Positions 61,839-64,000 of a stretch of 64,000 nucleotides of DNA are shown here, piece by piece (position 1 is the stretch's first letter; each line of letters opens with the position of its first letter). Position numbers and translations under genes: made by a program. The notes beneath the pieces are model-generated. The model had not been told where the DNA came from and ran no database searches. It saw only the letters and a list, made by a program, of their open reading frames with translations. This DNA comes from Candidatus Bathyarchaeota archaeon (GTDB taxonomy: Archaea > Thermoproteota > Bathyarchaeia > Bathyarchaeales > Bathycorpusculaceae): the NCBI GenBank assembly GCA_026014725.1, contig JAOZHV010000044.1:216272-280271 (forward strand), in the 5' to 3' direction.

Positions 61839-62423
61839 ATGAATCTGTGGAAAAAAATTCCAGCTGGAGATAAGCCTCCCAAATTCCTCAACATGGTTAT
61901 TGAGGTAGTAGGAGGTTCCCGAGACAAATACCAATACGACGTAATGCAGGAAGTACTTGTTTTAGACCGCATTATTCCGTCCTCAGTTGTTTTCCCCGTT
62001 GAGTACGGCTTTGTCCCCCAAACCCTCTCTGCGGATGGCGACCCTTTAGATATCATGGCATTAAGTTATGAGCCATTAGAGGTGGGTGCAATAGCTAGAG
62101 TTAGAGTAATAGGCGCATTGATAATTGAAGATGAAGAAGGCATTGACCCCAAAATCCTCTCAGTGCTCGTTGACGATGCAAGATTCAAAGGAATTGAGGA
62201 TGCATCCCAAATACAAAAAAACAAGTTGATTGAGATTCAAGAATTCTTCGAGACCTACAAAAGACTTGAGCCGCACAAATGGACTAAGATAAAGGAATGG
62301 AAAAACGCTGAAGAAGCCGTGAAAATAGTGGTAAAAGCAATAGAAACTTATCAAAAGTCCGAGTTTGCACATAACACCAAAGATATAAACAAAGATAAGG
62401 TGACGGAGGCGACCAAAAGCTGA
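61839..62423 (+). CDS. ppa: Inorganic pyrophosphatase, family I
   Basis: 194 residues. Hydrolyses pyrophosphate released by biosynthesis. The metal-binding DGDPLDIM (about residue 67) and the VEYGFVPQT and DKYQYDV segments are family I hallmarks. The C-terminal 20 residues form an extra charged tail (TKDINKDKVTEATKS). The Nudix gene starts 15 bases after its stop, so they are probably co-transcribed. Confidence 0.95.
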   Translation: MNLWKKIPAGDKPPKFLNMVIEVVGGSRDKYQYDVMQEVLVLDRIIPSSVVFPVEYGFVPQTLSADGDPLDIMALSYEPLEVGAIARVRVIGALIIEDEEGIDPKILSVLVDDARFKGIEDASQIQKNKLIEIQEFFETYKRLEPHKWTKIKEWKNAEEAVKIVVKAIETYQKSEFAHNTKDINKDKVTEATKS

Positions 62424-62437
62424 TCTCGCAACGAGAT

Positions 62438-62884
62438 GTGCCCAAAGGCAAGGTCTTGGTTAGCGCCTATGCTGTAATTGAGGGAAAAGAAGAAGGAATC
62501 TTGTTCATAATTGAAGGCGATGCGCCTTACCATAAAATGGTTGTCCTTCCCGGAGGATACGTTAAGCCAAATGAAACAATAGAGCAAACAGTTGTCCGTG
62601 AAGTTGAAGAAGAAACAGGCTTACATGTTGCTACAACTAAATTTCTCGGTCTCTATCAGGATTTCTTAACTGAAAACGGTGACGACCCTGTCAATCACAT
62701 CATCGCCGTCTACAAAGTTGACGTTGTTGGAGGCAGATTAATCTTCTCTAAAGAAGCAACCGCGTACAAGTGGCTAACTGCGCAAGAAGCACTGGCTTCT
62801 GCAGAATTGCCTAACATATTCAAACAAATCATCGCAGATGTTGGAAAAGAACACAAAAGACGTTTCAAAATAGGGAACCCTTAG
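62438..62884 (+). CDS. Nudix hydrolase
   Basis: 148 residues from a GTG at 62438. The Nudix box is GGYVKPNETIEQTVVREVEE followed by ETGL, giving the G-x5-E-x7-REUxEE-x-GU pattern. Substrate among nucleoside or sugar diphosphates unknown. Its place behind ppa suggests housecleaning of diphosphates. Confidence 0.92.
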   Translation: MPKGKVLVSAYAVIEGKEEGILFIIEGDAPYHKMVVLPGGYVKPNETIEQTVVREVEEETGLHVATTKFLGLYQDFLTENGDDPVNHIIAVYKVDVVGGRLIFSKEATAYKWLTAQEALASAELPNIFKQIIADVGKEHKRRFKIGNP

Positions 62885-62902
62885 CTTTTTCCAGGGCGTG
62901 GT

Positions 62903-63322
62903 TTGGTGACAAAGTTAAGCGAAAGTCACGAGCGAGCCTTGAGCAGCAGCCTCTACATTATAGAAGATAATTTGCAACGGATAAAGGCGCTTCTAAAGCA
63001 AACAGGCGAAAATGAACAAACCATCACATACCGCAGGGTAGGCAAGATAAGCCCTGAATCAAAATGCAAAGCGCTTGAGGCTATAGTTGAAATGCTAAAT
63101 GAAATCAAGCAGATCAAGGAAACATTCGAGTTAGAAACTGAAAAAATCAACTTAAGAGCAGAAATTTCAGCCGCTCTAGACGAAGTTTGGATTATCCTTG
63201 TCGATTTGGCGCCTGACAGGTTGAAAGCCTATGGAGAGCTTTCCGAGACTGAGAAGGCTTTGATTGCGTCTTATGCTTCATCGCTGGCGGATAAACTGAA
63301 GAAAATACAGGAATCCCTATAA
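62903..63322 (+). CDS. Coiled-coil hypothetical protein
   Basis: 139 residues, all-helical: three helices about 5-35, 55-100 and 110-138, with a basic loop ITYRRVGKI between. No family recognised. A TTG at 62903 or the next codon GTG starts it, 19 bases after the Nudix stop, so it is likely in the same transcript. Confidence 0.6.
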   Translation: MVTKLSESHERALSSSLYIIEDNLQRIKALLKQTGENEQTITYRRVGKISPESKCKALEAIVEMLNEIKQIKETFELETEKINLRAEISAALDEVWIILVDLAPDRLKAYGELSETEKALIASYASSLADKLKKIQESL

Positions 63323-63433
63323 ATAAAGAGAAACAGTTTGCGAATTTTTGTGTTTAAGGCATTAGGTAAACATTAAGAATAAGACTGCGTATTAATCAAG
63401 CAATCAACTATTAATTATAGAAGGTTTTATCTG

Positions 63434-64000
63434 TTGTCTTCTCAAGATGCTGAAAAAACTTCTAGCCCTTTGGACTTTAACTTAAAAACGGGTCTCTCTT
63501 CCGAAGAAGCACAGAGAAGATACCAGAAATTTGGCTATAACGAAATTCCAGAGAAAAAAATTAGTCCCTTTCGAAAATTTCTAAGCTACTTCTGGGGACC
63601 TATCCCTTGGATGATAGAGGCAGCCGCGGTTTTGTCTTTGGTGATTCAGCATTGGGAAGACTTCGGCATTATCTTGACCCTATTGATGGTTAACTCGATT
63701 GTGGGCTTTTGGCAGGAACGCAAAGCTGAAAGCGCAATTGGGATGCTAAAGAAAAGATTGGCGCCTACAGCACGTGTGCTACGGGATGGAGTTTGGCGTG
63801 AGATGCCGTCAAGAGACCTTGTGCCTGGCGACGTAGTTAGAGTACGTTTAGGCGACATTGTTCCAGCTGACGTTAAGCTCATGAAGGGCGATGATTTATT
63901 GCTTGATGAATCAGCGCTTACAGGCGAATCCTTACCCGTGGAAAAACGTGTTTCGGACTTGGCATACTCAGGGACAATTGTAAGGCAAGGAGAGATGGAT
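63434..64000 (+). CDS. P-type H+-ATPase (PMA1-like), N-terminal part, cut by the window
   Basis: 189 codons from the TTG at 63434 (AGAAGG 9 bases upstream) run off the right edge. The N-terminal cation-ATPase domain (KTGLSSEEAQRRYQKFGYNE) is followed by the first transmembrane pair (PIPWMIEAAAVLSLVI) and the actuator domain with LDESALTGESLPVEK (TGES motif). PGDVVRVRLGDIVPADVKLM is typical of plasma-membrane H+-ATPases of plants, fungi and some archaea. The phosphorylated DKTGT lies beyond the window. Confidence 0.88.
   Translation, partial: MSSQDAEKTSSPLDFNLKTGLSSEEAQRRYQKFGYNEIPEKKISPFRKFLSYFWGPIPWMIEAAAVLSLVIQHWEDFGIILTLLMVNSIVGFWQERKAESAIGMLKKRLAPTARVLRDGVWREMPSRDLVPGDVVRVRLGDIVPADVKLMKGDDLLLDESALTGESLPVEKRVSDLAYSGTIVRQGEMD

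Overview
The window reads as chromosome of a TACK-group archaeon; my best guess is Bathyarchaeia (old MCG/Bathyarchaeota). The supporting genes are an ESCRT-III/Cdv division cluster, aIF1A, RIO1, a Dim2-like KH protein, Alba, Nop5-fibrillarin, a short XPF nuclease, archaeal phosphoglycerate mutase, VapBC, and TATA-box promoters followed by Shine-Dalgarno sites. TTG and GTG starts are frequent. The assignment is inferred from gene content, not from a marker search.

Layout. 1-6.7 kb: an adenylate-forming ligase, a small membrane protein, apgM, a VapBC pair, an APC permease and a HAD phosphatase. 6.7-10.2 kb: a tightly overlapping three-gene operon that is the most interesting part of the window. 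It encodes a short, hinge-less SMC ATPase whose head motifs read like eukaryotic Smc5/Smc6, a ScpA/kleisin-like protein, and a tandem winged-helix protein resembling Nse3/MAGE. It looks like a compact archaeal Smc5/6-like complex. 10.3-14.8 kb: a DCD-like protein, a Trm112-type methyltransferase gene interrupted by one in-frame TAG, and a small virus-like island whose tail-fibre-like gene is frameshifted at a C7 tract. 15.2-19.2 kb: a cell-division cluster in the order ESCRT-III, CdvA, ESCRT-III with winged helix, CdvC/Vps4.

19.7-31 kb: aIF1A is separated from rio1-dim2 by a large secreted beta-propeller gene on the other strand. Then come small coiled-coil and HEAT-like proteins, a Rieske protein, a DUF3795 protein, a PurF-like protein lacking the N-terminal cysteine, and a CBS-domain protein. 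31.4-36.4 kb is a decayed integration zone. An intact tRNA-Ala(UGC) lies at one end, three degenerate tRNA-3'-end-like sequences lie inside, and fragments of arsenic genes and possibly an integrase tail are present among a methyltransferase, a TrmB-type regulator and a secreted propeller protein.

36.5-51.9 kb is mostly housekeeping: adenosine-specific kinase, threonine dehydratase, Mrp/NBP35, Alba, a DUF362 ferredoxin protein, universal stress protein, pyrB without an adjacent pyrI, an ArsR-HTH/ATP-cone/NrdD-like fusion with no glycyl-radical motif, an orphan histidine kinase, and nop5-fibrillarin. 51.9-64 kb: a two-domain secreted glycoside hydrolase, MgtC, a secreted propeller, a PAP2 phosphatase, an M48 protease, XPF, a chimeric pseudogene preceded by the second copy of a dispersed repeat, pyrophosphatase, Nudix, and the start of a P-type H+-ATPase.

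The recurring surface genes (four propeller or Kelch proteins and the glycosidase, each with a signal peptide and a C-terminal membrane anchor) suggest an organism that displays many binding or degrading proteins on its envelope.
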